Source: JAGRGG01 sp965217265 (lineage in GTDB: Bacteria > Pseudomonadota > Alphaproteobacteria > Geminicoccales > Geminicoccaceae). Taken from it: 64,000 bases of DNA. Made by a program: the position numbers and the translations under genes. The notes beneath the pieces were generated by a model. The model was not told the origin of the DNA, ran no database searches, and was given only the letters and a program-made list of their open reading frames with translations. The stretch is from positions 310,001 to 374,000 of the forward strand of contig CBDCHP010000012.1 of the NCBI GenBank assembly GCA_965217265.1, given 5' to 3'. Below are positions 44,687-52,749 of this stretch, piece after piece; within the stretch, counting starts at the first letter, position 1, and every line of letters begins with the position of its first letter.

Positions 44687-45604
44687 ATGCACGCCGACGT
44701 CACCACGCACGACGCGCTCGACGACCCGCGCAACGCCGACCTCTTGATCTACGTCAACGGCCGGATCGTGCCGCGCGCAGAAGCCGTGGTGTCGGTCTAC
44801 GATTCCGGCTTCATGCTCGGCGACGGGGTCTGGGAGGGGCTCAGGCTCCACGACGGCCGCTTCGCCTTCCTCGATCTGCACCTGGATCGGCTGTTCGAGG
44901 CGGCGAAGGCGATCGACCTCGACGTCGGCCTGGACCGGGCGGGCGTGGCGGCGGCGCTCGACGCGACCGTTGCAGCCAACCGGATGACCGACGGCGCGCA
45001 CGCGCGGCTGATGGTGACGCGCGGGGTCAAGGCAAAGCCGTTCCAGCACCCCAAGCTCTCGCGCTCGGGGCCGACGATCGTCATCATCGCCGAGTTCAGC
45101 GAGCCCGCGGCACCGCGCGGGATCAAGCTGTTCACCGTGCCGCAGCACCGCGGCCTGCCGCTCACCCAAGACCCGAAGCTGAACTCGCACTCGAAGCTGA
45201 ACTGCATCCTTGCCCTCATCCACGCCGAGAAGGCCGGCGCCGACGAGGCGCTGATGCTCGACCCGCACGGCTTCGTCAACACGACCAACGCCTGCAACTT
45301 CTTCGTCGTCAGGAAGGGCGAGGTTTGGACCTCGACCGGCGACTACTGCATGAACGGGATCACGCGGGCCAAGGTGATCGAGGTCTGCCGGGACGCCGGC
45401 ATCCCGGTTCATGAGAAGAACTTCTCGCTGGTCGAGGCTTACGGCGCCGATGAGGCGTTCCTCACCGGCACGTTCGGGGCGCAGACGCCCGTGGCCGAGA
45501 TCGACGGGCGCCCGATCGGCGCGGGCGGCGTCGGCCCGGTGACGGCGCGCATCCGCGACCTCTACGCTGCCCTCGTGGCGCGTGATACAGGAGACCGGGT
45601 ATGA
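44687..45604 (+). CDS. Class IV aminotransferase (branched-chain/D-amino acid type)
   Basis: A 305-residue fold-type IV PLP enzyme. The start has YVNGRIVPRAEAVVSVYDSG and GDGVWEGLR; the PLP lysine is K170 in LNSHSKLNC; the phosphate loop is FVNTTNACNFFVV and MNGITRAKVIEV. It could be a branched-chain aminotransferase, D-alanine aminotransferase or aminodeoxychorismate lyase relative. It overlaps the sulfotransferase-like gene by ATGA, indicating a functional pair. Confidence 0.87.
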   Translation: MHADVTTHDALDDPRNADLLIYVNGRIVPRAEAVVSVYDSGFMLGDGVWEGLRLHDGRFAFLDLHLDRLFEAAKAIDLDVGLDRAGVAAALDATVAANRMTDGAHARLMVTRGVKAKPFQHPKLSRSGPTIVIIAEFSEPAAPRGIKLFTVPQHRGLPLTQDPKLNSHSKLNCILALIHAEKAGADEALMLDPHGFVNTTNACNFFVVRKGEVWTSTGDYCMNGITRAKVIEVCRDAGIPVHEKNFSLVEAYGADEAFLTGTFGAQTPVAEIDGRPIGAGGVGPVTARIRDLYAALVARDTGDRV

Positions 45605-46326
45605 CGCTGCGGATCGCGATGTGGTCGGGGCCGCGCAACCTCTCCACGACGATGATGCGGGGCTTCGGCGCCAGGGCCGACACGAGCGTCTGGGACGAAC
45701 CGTTCTACGCCGCCTACCTGACCGCCAGCGGCCTCGACCACCCGATGCGCGAGGCGACGATCGCGGCCGGGATCGTCGATCCCGAAGCGGTGGCGGCGCG
45801 GTGCCTGGGCGGGGCGCCGGGGGGCGCGCCGGTCTTCTACCAAAAGCACATGACGCACCACATGCTGCCGGACTTCCCGCTCGGCTGGCTGGACGAGGTC
45901 CGCAGCGTCTTCCTGATCCGCGACCCGGCCCGGGTGGTGGCGAGCTACGCCGCCAAGCGCGAGCGGCCGACCTCCGACGACCTCGGCTTTAAGCAGCAGC
46001 GCCGTCTGTTCGAGCGGGTCGCGGCGCGCGCCGGCGGGGCGCCGCCGGTGATCGACGCGCACGACGTCCGCGCCGACCCGGCCCGCACGCTGCGGCGCTT
46101 GTGCGATCGTCTCGGCCTCGCCTTCGATCCGGCCATGCTGCACTGGGAGCCCGGCCCGCGGCCGGAGGACGGCGCCTGGGGACCCCACTGGTACGGCTCT
46201 TTATGGCGCTCGACCGGCTTCGCCCCCCCGGAAGACGCGCCCCCGCCCGACCTGCCAAGCGAATTGCAGGAACTCGCCGACGCGGCGCGGCCCAGTTACG
46301 AGATGTTGCGGGGATACGCGCTGTAG
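45601..46326 (+). CDS. Sulfotransferase-like P-loop protein
   Basis: A 241-residue protein starting MTLRIAMWSGPRNLSTTMMR, where SGPRNLSTT is the 5'-PSB-type phosphate loop of sulfotransferases. VFLIRDPARVVASYAAKRE is the 3'-phosphate-binding (PAPS) region. Such proteins are often encoded next to class IV aminotransferases and some are labelled branched-chain-aminotransferase-like; real sulfation activity is not established. Its TAG stop shares its last base with the first base of repeat copy C. Confidence 0.8.
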   Translation: MTLRIAMWSGPRNLSTTMMRGFGARADTSVWDEPFYAAYLTASGLDHPMREATIAAGIVDPEAVAARCLGGAPGGAPVFYQKHMTHHMLPDFPLGWLDEVRSVFLIRDPARVVASYAAKRERPTSDDLGFKQQRRLFERVAARAGGAPPVIDAHDVRADPARTLRRLCDRLGLAFDPAMLHWEPGPRPEDGAWGPHWYGSLWRSTGFAPPEDAPPPDLPSELQELADAARPSYEMLRGYAL

Positions 46327-46472
46327 AACGCTTCGCGTTGCGCTCGCCGCGCGGGCTTTTTCTCTTTTTTTATAGCTTGTTCTCGAATTTGGCTCAGACG
46401 CTCAGGCTAGCCCCGGCCAAAGTTGCAAACAAGAAGAGAACAAAGCCCCGCGCAGCGGACGCGCAAGCGTTC
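46326..46472. repeat. Dispersed palindromic element, copy C (full)
   Basis: A 147-bp copy between convergent genes. The left end GAACGCTTCGCGTTGCG uses the G of the sulfotransferase TAG stop. The right end GACGCGCAAGCGTTC plus A supplies the TGA of the DUF6134 gene. The core shares GCCCCGGCCAAAGTTG with copy D. A T tract (about 46356-46371) and an A/G tract (about 46427-46445) lie in the two arms. Confidence 0.85.
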
Positions 46473-47145
46473 ACTGAACCAGCACGTAATCCAGCCGCTC
46501 GCCCTTGACGTACAGGCGCCCGTGTACCCAGCGGCTTTGGGCGTCGTACCAGACGAGGCCGAGCGGTTTATCGTCGGCGAGGATTTGCCAGCAGGCGGTC
46601 TCGACCTCGTTTCCGGCGAGGATCAGGTTCGAGACGCTGGTGCGTTCGGCGCGGATCGCCCGCAAGTCGCCGACGCGGGTGCCGAGCAGCCGGTCCTGAT
46701 CGACGATGGCGCCGTTCCAAAAGCACAGGTCGGTCATCAGGCCGAGCGGCGCGCTCAAAGCCCCTTCTGGGCCGACGATCAGCAGCCGGTCGGCCTCGGC
46801 GACGGCTTGGATGGTGGAAGCCTCGCCGTTGTCGTCGGTCGCGATCCGGCTCTCGACCAGCCGTCCGTCCCGCCAACGGTCGAACGCCTCCTGGCGAAAG
46901 GCGTAGGCGGTGAACGGGCCGAGCTTGATCGCGACGTCGATCTGCGTTCGCGCCGTAAAGCCGTCGGCCAACGGCGCGAAGGCGACCTCGTGCCGGCCGA
47001 TATGTTCGCCGGCGCGCAGGATGTCGAAGGCGAGCGGGTCGAGTGCTGCGGCGCGGGGCGCGCGCGGCGCGACCGCGAGTGCTGCGGCAGCGGCGCTGCC
47101 GAGGCAGGCGTTGCGGCGGCTGAGGCGTGGCGAGCAGGGGGTCAT
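46471..47145 (-). CDS. DUF6134 family exported protein
   Basis: A 224-residue protein. A signal peptide with RR near the start (SRRNACLGSAAAAALAVA, Tat-like) ends around residue 34. The mature part has FDILRAGEHIGRHEVAF, IDVAIKLGPFTAYAFRQEAFD and WRDGRLVESRIATDDNGE, a beta-rich lipid-binding-like pattern seen in DUF6134 proteins. The start at ATG 47145 is chosen for the signal peptide. It lies 22 nt after the acylphosphatase gene. Periplasmic role unknown. Confidence 0.75.
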   Translation of the reverse strand: MTPCSPRLSRRNACLGSAAAAALAVAPRAPRAAALDPLAFDILRAGEHIGRHEVAFAPLADGFTARTQIDVAIKLGPFTAYAFRQEAFDRWRDGRLVESRIATDDNGEASTIQAVAEADRLLIVGPEGALSAPLGLMTDLCFWNGAIVDQDRLLGTRVGDLRAIRAERTSVSNLILAGNEVETACWQILADDKPLGLVWYDAQSRWVHGRLYVKGERLDYVLVQ

Positions 47146-47167
47146 CGAGCGGGTCCTCAAAGCTTGT

Positions 47168-47437
47168 TCAGCGCTGGGCAAAGCCGGGGCCGAGCGGGCC
47201 GGGCGGCGGCAGGTCCTCGACCCGCTCGACCCTCGCCGTGGCCGGGCCTTCTCGGCAGCGGGCGAGCACGGCCGCGATCGCGTCGGGCTCGCCGCCGAAC
47301 GCCGCCTCGACGCTGCCGTCGGGGTCGTTCCTGACCCAGCCGGCGAGCCCGAGCTTCCTGGCCTCGGCCACGACCCAGGCGCGGTAGCCCACGCCCTGAA
47401 CGCGGCCGACGATGCGCACGTGCCGTGTCGTCGTCAT
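47168..47437 (-). CDS. acyP: Acylphosphatase
   Basis: An 89-residue single-domain enzyme hydrolysing acyl phosphates. The active-site motif GRVQGVGYRAW (catalytic Arg19) and GWVRNDPDGSVEAAFGG (catalytic Asn37) are both intact. The length is normal; the ATG at 47437 fits, while a longer frame upstream is random in composition. It is the first gene of a two-gene unit with the DUF6134 protein. Confidence 0.93.
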   Translation of the reverse strand: MTTTRHVRIVGRVQGVGYRAWVVAEARKLGLAGWVRNDPDGSVEAAFGGEPDAIAAVLARCREGPATARVERVEDLPPPGPLGPGFAQR

Positions 47438-47893
47438 GCTTGCCCGATCCCCTTCCCCACGGTTTCGCCGGGGCGGTTCGTCCCACGCTATCGCCGCTCG
47501 CCCCGCCACACCGCAACGCGCGGGGGTTCTATCCCACCCGCCGCCGGACGCTTTGTCGGCACCTGTCACATCTGCCCAACACCTTGATCCCTCGCGATCG
47601 ACGCGACCGGGGCCGTGCGCCGTGCGCCGTGCTCGAACGTCTGGGCCTCGACGGCAAGAAAGCGCCCTTCGCCGTCGACTTTCAGGCCGCCCTGGCGCAG
47701 GCACGCGAGTTCTTGCCGCAAACGAGACAGTTGAGCCGTTAGAACTATGGCTAAAGTAAAATTCTTGGCGGAAAATTAATCGAGGCATGCTTTTTCAAGC
47801 GGCCAGGCCCGCCGCGATTGCATTGGCTTCGGTGGCCCGCCCATCGTATATCTCGATCCTAACCCACTGGACCTGTAAACAAAGGCTAGGGCC
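47438..47893. other. Intergenic stretch of 456 bp with possible gene remnant
   Basis: No confident gene. A plus-strand frame ending at 47742 closes with protein-like sequence (LERLGLDGKKAPFAVDFQA), but its upstream part is random and no start or ribosome binding site is convincing. It may be the tail of a lost gene. GTGCGCC is repeated in tandem near 47610-47630. The 3' half (47745-47890) is AT-richer and may hold a promoter for the 36-aa ORF or the acyP gene. Confidence 0.35.
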
Positions 47894-48004
47894 ATGACCA
47901 CGCTTCGCTTCATCCTGCGCGCGCTCGGCGACCACATCGGCCTCGGCGGCGTCGCGTTCCCCTACACCCTCAACCCCTGGGGCTCGAAGCGCGCTTCGGT
48001 CTAA
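47894..48004 (+). CDS. Possible small protein, 36 aa
   Basis: ATG 47894 to TAA 48004 encodes MTTLRFILRALGDHIGLGG and ends WGSKRASV. An AAAGG lies about 9 nt upstream, and an AT-richer region precedes it. It is short, with no recognised family, and ends 4 nt before the convergent gene stop. Coding status is uncertain. Confidence 0.3.
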   Translation: MTTLRFILRALGDHIGLGGVAFPYTLNPWGSKRASV

Positions 48005-48007
48005 TCC

Positions 48008-48505
48008 TCAGGCGGCGTGACGAAAGGGGGCCTCGCCCCCCGCGTCGGCCGGCACCGCCTTCGGCGCCGCGTCGAACGCGGCCCGAGCGCGGACGTAGCC
48101 GCCGATCAGGTTGAGTTCGGCCTCGTCGCCCTTGAAGATGTGGCGATACATCTCCAAGAACATGTCGACCGTCTCGTCCAGCCCCCAACTCGTGCCGTCG
48201 CGGCGCAGGCGATGGGTGATGACGGCGCCTGCCAGGTCGTCGCGGAACTGCTCGACGACGCGCTTGGGCGCCCCCACCTTGTCGAACAGCCCGGCGATCA
48301 GCCGCAGCGCCCTGCCCGTCTCGAACGCCCCCCTCGGATCGCCCAGGCCCGCGAGGCGCGGCATGGCGAGGATGACCGCCTCGCCGGGGCCGAGGCTCGC
48401 GTCCTCGGCGAGCCCCGTCCGCCGCGACCCGCCGCCCGTGAACGGCAGCCCAAAGATCCCCGCCCGAAAGGCGCGCTGCGGGTCGTCCTGCGGCGTGAGC
48501 GGCAT
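48008..48505 (-). CDS. Hypothetical protein, 165 aa
   Basis: A soluble, mostly helical protein starting MPLTPQDDPQRAFRAGIFG. FDKVGAPKRVVEQFRDDLAG and DMFLEMYRHIFKGDEAEL are amphipathic helices. No signal, membrane segment or catalytic motif was recognised. Codon use matches the high-GC neighbours, so it looks like a resident gene. It stands alone, upstream on the minus strand of repeat copy D and the sox genes are behind it. Confidence 0.6.
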   Translation of the reverse strand: MPLTPQDDPQRAFRAGIFGLPFTGGGSRRTGLAEDASLGPGEAVILAMPRLAGLGDPRGAFETGRALRLIAGLFDKVGAPKRVVEQFRDDLAGAVITHRLRRDGTSWGLDETVDMFLEMYRHIFKGDEAELNLIGGYVRARAAFDAAPKAVPADAGGEAPFRHAA

Positions 48506-48625
48506 CGTCGGCGTGTGTCCAATCCGGTGGTAGTAGGATTCCCTACCCTGCTAGCCGCCCGAACACCCCCCGGCAAGTACCGCCGACGGTCCTTGCACGA
48601 AAAGGCGGCGGGCGTTGCGGTGGGG

Positions 48626-48776
48626 GAACGCTTGCGCGTTCGCTGCGCGGGGCCTTTCTTCTTCTCTTTTTTGCTGCTTGTCGTCGGAGATTGGCCTCAA
48701 CGTCCGGGCCAGCCCCGGCCAAAGTTGTAAAAAGAAAAAGAGAAAAGGCCGCGCGCCTAGCGCACGCGAAGCGTTC
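48626..48776. repeat. Dispersed palindromic element, copy D (full)
   Basis: A 151-bp copy between the soxG stop and the 165-aa gene start (both minus strand). GAACGCTTGCGCGTTCGC and GCGCGGGGCC on the left, a T/C tract (about 48654-48670), a core with CCAGCCCCGGCCAAAGTTG, an A/G tract (about 48729-48747), then GCGCACGCGAAGCGTTC. The right end TTCA contains the soxG TGA. It would end sox transcription. Confidence 0.87.
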
Positions 48777-49359
48777 AAACAGCCTCGACCCCGAACTCGC
48801 GTCCGGCGTCGAGCAGGAGCTTCCAGACGTAAGGGGCGAACGAGCGGTTGACCAAGACCAGCGCCGTCGCGTCCTCGACCAAAAAGAGCGTGACGTCGGC
48901 CTTGCCGTAGATCGTGCGGCTGGCAAAGCCGGCCTCGGCGGCGCGCGGGTGCAGGTCCAAGGGGCACGCGGCGGCGAGCGCGTCGCGCGTGGCCGGTCCC
49001 CGCAACTCGATCGCGGCGAAGCGTTCGGACAGGTCGATCGTGGCACCGGCCTCCTCCGCCGCCGTGTCGAGCTTCGACGTCAGGGCGTCGTGCTCCGCCC
49101 GCGGCGCCAGCAGCAGCCACTCGTCCGGCCCGAGCTTGGCGATCGCGCGGTCGTCGCCGGCCTCGAAGCGGTTCATCGCCGTCGGCAAGGGGCCGTCGAG
49201 CGCCGCCGCGAAGCCGCTCGGATCCTTCGCCCGCAGCGACCAGACGCTGTGCCGGTTCGAGGCGTCGGCGAGGCGCAAGGCCGCGTCGGCGCGTTCCGGC
49301 CGCGGCGCGCCTTCGAGCCCCGAGCGGTGGCGCGGCGGGGCGGTTTGCGTCTCAACCAT
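48775..49359 (-). CDS. soxG: Sarcosine oxidase subunit gamma
   Basis: A 194-residue subunit. It has the SoxG pattern RLADASNRHSVWSLRAKD, LGPDEWLLLAPRAEHDAL, FAAIELRGPATRDALAAACPLDLHP and VEDATALVLVNRSFAPYVW. SoxG is a small structural subunit contacting the alpha subunit in the heterotetramer. It overlaps the soxA stop by 8 nt. Its TGA lies in the outer end of repeat copy D. Confidence 0.9.
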   Translation of the reverse strand: MVETQTAPPRHRSGLEGAPRPERADAALRLADASNRHSVWSLRAKDPSGFAAALDGPLPTAMNRFEAGDDRAIAKLGPDEWLLLAPRAEHDALTSKLDTAAEEAGATIDLSERFAAIELRGPATRDALAAACPLDLHPRAAEAGFASRTIYGKADVTLFLVEDATALVLVNRSFAPYVWKLLLDAGREFGVEAV

Positions 49360-52300
49360 GGAGGCGGCTCCCTTCCGGGTCGATGAAGACGGGCGGCACG
49401 ACCTCGACCGCGACGCTTGAGCCGTCCAGTTGCGGCACCTGCAGGGTCTGGCCGACGCGCTCGCGGCCGTCGGCGAGGAGCGCCAGGGCGAAGGGGTGGC
49501 CGAGGTTCGGGCTCGTGTAGCTCGACGTGACGTGGCCCAGCATCCGCATCGGTATCGGCTGTTTCGGGTCGTCGACGATCTGCGCGCCCTCGTCGAGGAC
49601 GGTTTGCCGGTCGACGGGGAGGAGCCCGACCAACTGCTTGCGGCCGGGGGCGGCGATGTCCGGCCGCGCCATGCCGCGCTTGCCGATGAAGTCGCCCTTC
49701 TTCTTCGAGACGAGGCCGCCCAAGCCGAGATCGAAGGGCGTCGCCGTGCCGTCGGTCTCCTGGCCGACGATGATGTAGCCCTTCTCGGCGCGAAGGACGT
49801 GCATCGCCTCGGTGCCATACGCGGTGATGCCGTGCGCTTGCCCCGACTCCCAGATCGCCTCCCAGACGTGGCGACCGTAGCCGGCCGGCACGTTGACCTC
49901 GAAGCCGAGTTCGCCGGTGAAGCTGATGCGAAAGACGCGCGCCTCGACGCCGGCCACCTTGCCCTTGCGCCACGACATGTGCGGGAAGGCGGACGGGTCG
50001 AGGTCGATGCCCTCGACCAGGGGGGCCAGGACCTTGCGCGCGTTCGGCCCGTTGACGGCCATCGTCGCCCACTGTTCGGTAACGGATGTGCAGTAGACCT
50101 CCAGATCCGGCCACTCGGTCTGCAGCCACTCCTCCAGCCACGCGAGCACGCGCGGCGCCCCGCCGGTCGTCGTCGTCATGTGGAAGTGGCGGTCGTCCAG
50201 GCACGCCGTCACGCCGTCGTCGAACACCATGCCGTCGTCGCGCAGCATCAACCCGTAGCGGCAGGCGCCGGGGGCGAGCTTCGACCAGGCGTTGGTGTAG
50301 ACCCGGTTCAGCAACGTCCGCACGTCGGGGCCTTGCAGGTCGATCTTGCCGAGCGTGGTGGCGTCGAACAGGCCGGCGCCCTCGCGTACCGCCTTCACCT
50401 CGCGGTTGACGGCGGCGCGCATGTCCTCGCCGCCCTGCGGGAAGTAGTAGGCCCGCTTCCAGGTGCCGACGTCCTCGAACACAGCGCCGTGTTCCTCCGC
50501 CCAACCGTGCATCGGCGTCCGGCGCACGACGTCGAAGAGGCCTCTTCGGGTCTGGCCGGCGATGGCGCCGAAGGTGGTCGGCACGTAGGGCTGGCGAAAG
50601 GTCGTCGTGCCGACGGCCGGGATCGTCGTGTTCAGCTTGGAGGCGACGATGGCGAGCGCGTTGACGTTCGAGGTCTTGCCCTGGTCGGTGCCCATCCCCG
50701 TCGTCGTGAAGCGCTTGACATGCTCGATCGAGCGCAGGCCCTCGTTCAGGGCAACGCCCAGATCCTTCGCCGTCACGTCGTTCTGGAAATCGACGAACGC
50801 CTTAGAGCGCATCCCGTTGCGATCGGAGGGCACGAGCCACAAGGGAACCAGCGGCGCCGCATCGGGCTCGACCGCCTCGGGTACCGCGACCTGTTCGGGC
50901 TCAAAGCCCGCCGCCTCGGCCGCCGCCGAACCGGCCTTGGCACCGGCCTTGAGCGCCCCCGCGAGGCCGAAGTCGCCGTCGCAGGCGCCGGCCGAGGCGT
51001 TGGGCTGAAGGGCCGTGCCCGGCACGAAGGCGGCGAGATCCTCATCGAAGCGCAGCTTGCCGCGGGCCTGGCTGTGCAGCGAGACGTTCGGGTTCCAGCC
51101 GCCCGACATCAAGAGGCAATCGCAGGCGACGGATGTCCCGTTCGGGCCCTTGAGACGGCCCTTGGGGGTGATCTCGCCCAAGTGCGTTCGCTCGATCCGC
51201 CCGCGCCCGTCGGTGTCGACGACGACCGTGTTATAACGCAGGGCGACGCCGGCGGCCTTCGCCGTCTCGGCCAGCGGCCCCGCGGCTTCCCTGGCGTCGC
51301 ACAGCGTCACGTCGGCGCCGGCGCGCTTCAGGTCGATCGCGGCGGCGTACGCGCCGTCGTTGTTGGTGAAGACGACGACCTCGCGGCCGGGCAGGACGCC
51401 GTAGCGGTTGAGGTAGGTCCGCCCCGCACCCGCCAGCATCACCCCCGGCCGGTCGTTGCCGACGAAGACCAGCGGCCGCTCGATGGCGCCGGTGCAAAGG
51501 ACGACGCGCTTGGCCCGGACGCGCCACAAACGCTGGCGCGGCAGGTCGGGGTCGATCCCGTCCGGGGCCAAGTGGTCCGTCACCCGCTCCAGGGCGGTCA
51601 GGTAGTTGTGGTCGTAGTAGCCGCCGAGCGTCGTGCGGGTGAGGACGCGGACCTCGGGCAGCGACCGCAGTTCCGCCTCGGCCTCGCGGACGAAGGCGAG
51701 GTTGCCGTCGCCGACGCGGCCGAGCGTGCCGCTCTCGGCGGTGAGGCTTCCCCCGAGGTCCGGGTTCTCGTCGACCAGGATCACGCGGGCACCCGAGCGT
51801 CCGGCCGCCAGCGCCGCCATCAGCCCGGCCGGCCCCGCCCCCACCACCAGAACGTCGCAGTGGACGTGGCGGTGGGCGTAGCGGTCGGGGTCGGGCGAGG
51901 TCGGCGCCCGGCCGAGGCCGGCGGCCTCGCGGATGCGCGGCTCGTAGACCTTGTGCCAAGCCGCTGCCGGCCACTTGAAGGTCTTATAGTAAAAGCCGGC
52001 CGGAAACAGCGGCGAGAGCGCGTCGTTGATGGCGCCGACGTCGCGCGCCAGCGTCGGGTAGCGGTTCTGGCTGAGAGCGCTCAGCCCCTCGAACAGTTCG
52101 ACCACGGTGGCGCGGGTGTTGGGGTCGCTGCGGCCGTCGCCCATCTCGATCTGGACCAGCGCGTTCGGCTCCTCCGCCCCCGCCGCGACCACGCCGCGCG
52201 GCCGGTGGTACTTGAAGCTGCGCCCGACCATGTGGACGCCGTTGGCGAGGAGCGCCGAGGCCAGCGTGTCGCCGGCGAAGCCTTGGTAGGTCTTGCCGTC

Positions 52301-52369
52301 GAAGGTGAAGGCGACGGGCTCGGCGCGGTCGATCCGCCCGCCGTCCTGGGTGCGGTAAGGCTGGCTCAT
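49352..52369 (-). CDS. soxA: Sarcosine oxidase subunit alpha
   Basis: A 1005-residue subunit. Order: N-terminal ferredoxin-like (2Fe-2S fold) domain (VAFTFDGKTYQGFAGDTLAS), FAD/NAD-binding domain (CDVLVVGAGPAGLMAALAA), and C-terminal aminomethyltransferase/GcvT-like domain (about 610-1000) that binds tetrahydrofolate. The enzyme oxidises sarcosine to glycine and passes the one-carbon unit to folate. It overlaps soxD by ATGA. The long frame upstream of the ATG at 52369 is a shadow. Confidence 0.94.
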   Translation of the reverse strand: MSQPYRTQDGGRIDRAEPVAFTFDGKTYQGFAGDTLASALLANGVHMVGRSFKYHRPRGVVAAGAEEPNALVQIEMGDGRSDPNTRATVVELFEGLSALSQNRYPTLARDVGAINDALSPLFPAGFYYKTFKWPAAAWHKVYEPRIREAAGLGRAPTSPDPDRYAHRHVHCDVLVVGAGPAGLMAALAAGRSGARVILVDENPDLGGSLTAESGTLGRVGDGNLAFVREAEAELRSLPEVRVLTRTTLGGYYDHNYLTALERVTDHLAPDGIDPDLPRQRLWRVRAKRVVLCTGAIERPLVFVGNDRPGVMLAGAGRTYLNRYGVLPGREVVVFTNNDGAYAAAIDLKRAGADVTLCDAREAAGPLAETAKAAGVALRYNTVVVDTDGRGRIERTHLGEITPKGRLKGPNGTSVACDCLLMSGGWNPNVSLHSQARGKLRFDEDLAAFVPGTALQPNASAGACDGDFGLAGALKAGAKAGSAAAEAAGFEPEQVAVPEAVEPDAAPLVPLWLVPSDRNGMRSKAFVDFQNDVTAKDLGVALNEGLRSIEHVKRFTTTGMGTDQGKTSNVNALAIVASKLNTTIPAVGTTTFRQPYVPTTFGAIAGQTRRGLFDVVRRTPMHGWAEEHGAVFEDVGTWKRAYYFPQGGEDMRAAVNREVKAVREGAGLFDATTLGKIDLQGPDVRTLLNRVYTNAWSKLAPGACRYGLMLRDDGMVFDDGVTACLDDRHFHMTTTTGGAPRVLAWLEEWLQTEWPDLEVYCTSVTEQWATMAVNGPNARKVLAPLVEGIDLDPSAFPHMSWRKGKVAGVEARVFRISFTGELGFEVNVPAGYGRHVWEAIWESGQAHGITAYGTEAMHVLRAEKGYIIVGQETDGTATPFDLGLGGLVSKKKGDFIGKRGMARPDIAAPGRKQLVGLLPVDRQTVLDEGAQIVDDPKQPIPMRMLGHVTSSYTSPNLGHPFALALLADGRERVGQTLQVPQLDGSSVAVEVVPPVFIDPEGSRLHG

Positions 52370-52731
52370 ATCGTTCCCTCGACGCGCTCGGACGCGACCC
52401 GGTTCTCGGCGTCGGCGTGGCGGGGGTCGCCCAGGTCCGGCAGGCGCGCCCGCATCGCCTCGATCGGCGGCGGGGGCTCGCCCATCGGGTAGACCGCGAG
52501 GAAAGCATCGCTCACGGTGTCGCGCGCCGCGTTGAACCAGCGCCCGCAGCCGTGGTTGTGCACCCAGCGCTCGTAATGGACGCCCTTGGGCGTCTTGCGC
52601 TGGAACAGGTAGACGGCCCAGGCGGCGTCGTCGGGCGTCGCCGGATCGGGCCGGACGATGTGCGCCTCGCCGCCGCAGTGGAACTCGGTCTCGGCGCGCG
52701 GGCCGCAGTTGGGGCAGTCGATTAAGAGCAT
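52366..52731 (-). CDS. soxD: Sarcosine oxidase subunit delta
   Basis: A 121-residue zinc-binding subunit. LLIDCPNCGPRAETEF with C6 and C9, plus later Cys/His (FHCGGEAH) in the N-terminus, and WVHNHGCGRWFNAARDT are typical of SoxD. It is 18 nt after soxB and overlaps soxA by ATGA. It has the usual family size with a slightly extended C-terminus. Confidence 0.92.
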   Translation of the reverse strand: MLLIDCPNCGPRAETEFHCGGEAHIVRPDPATPDDAAWAVYLFQRKTPKGVHYERWVHNHGCGRWFNAARDTVSDAFLAVYPMGEPPPPIEAMRARLPDLGDPRHADAENRVASERVEGTI

Positions 52732-52749
52732 GGGGTCCCTCGCCTCTTC

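Noticed and set aside
47425..47742. 105-codon plus ORF overlapping acylphosphatase
   Set aside because: First two thirds are random in composition and antisense to acyP; only the tail looks protein-like, so recorded as a possible remnant only.
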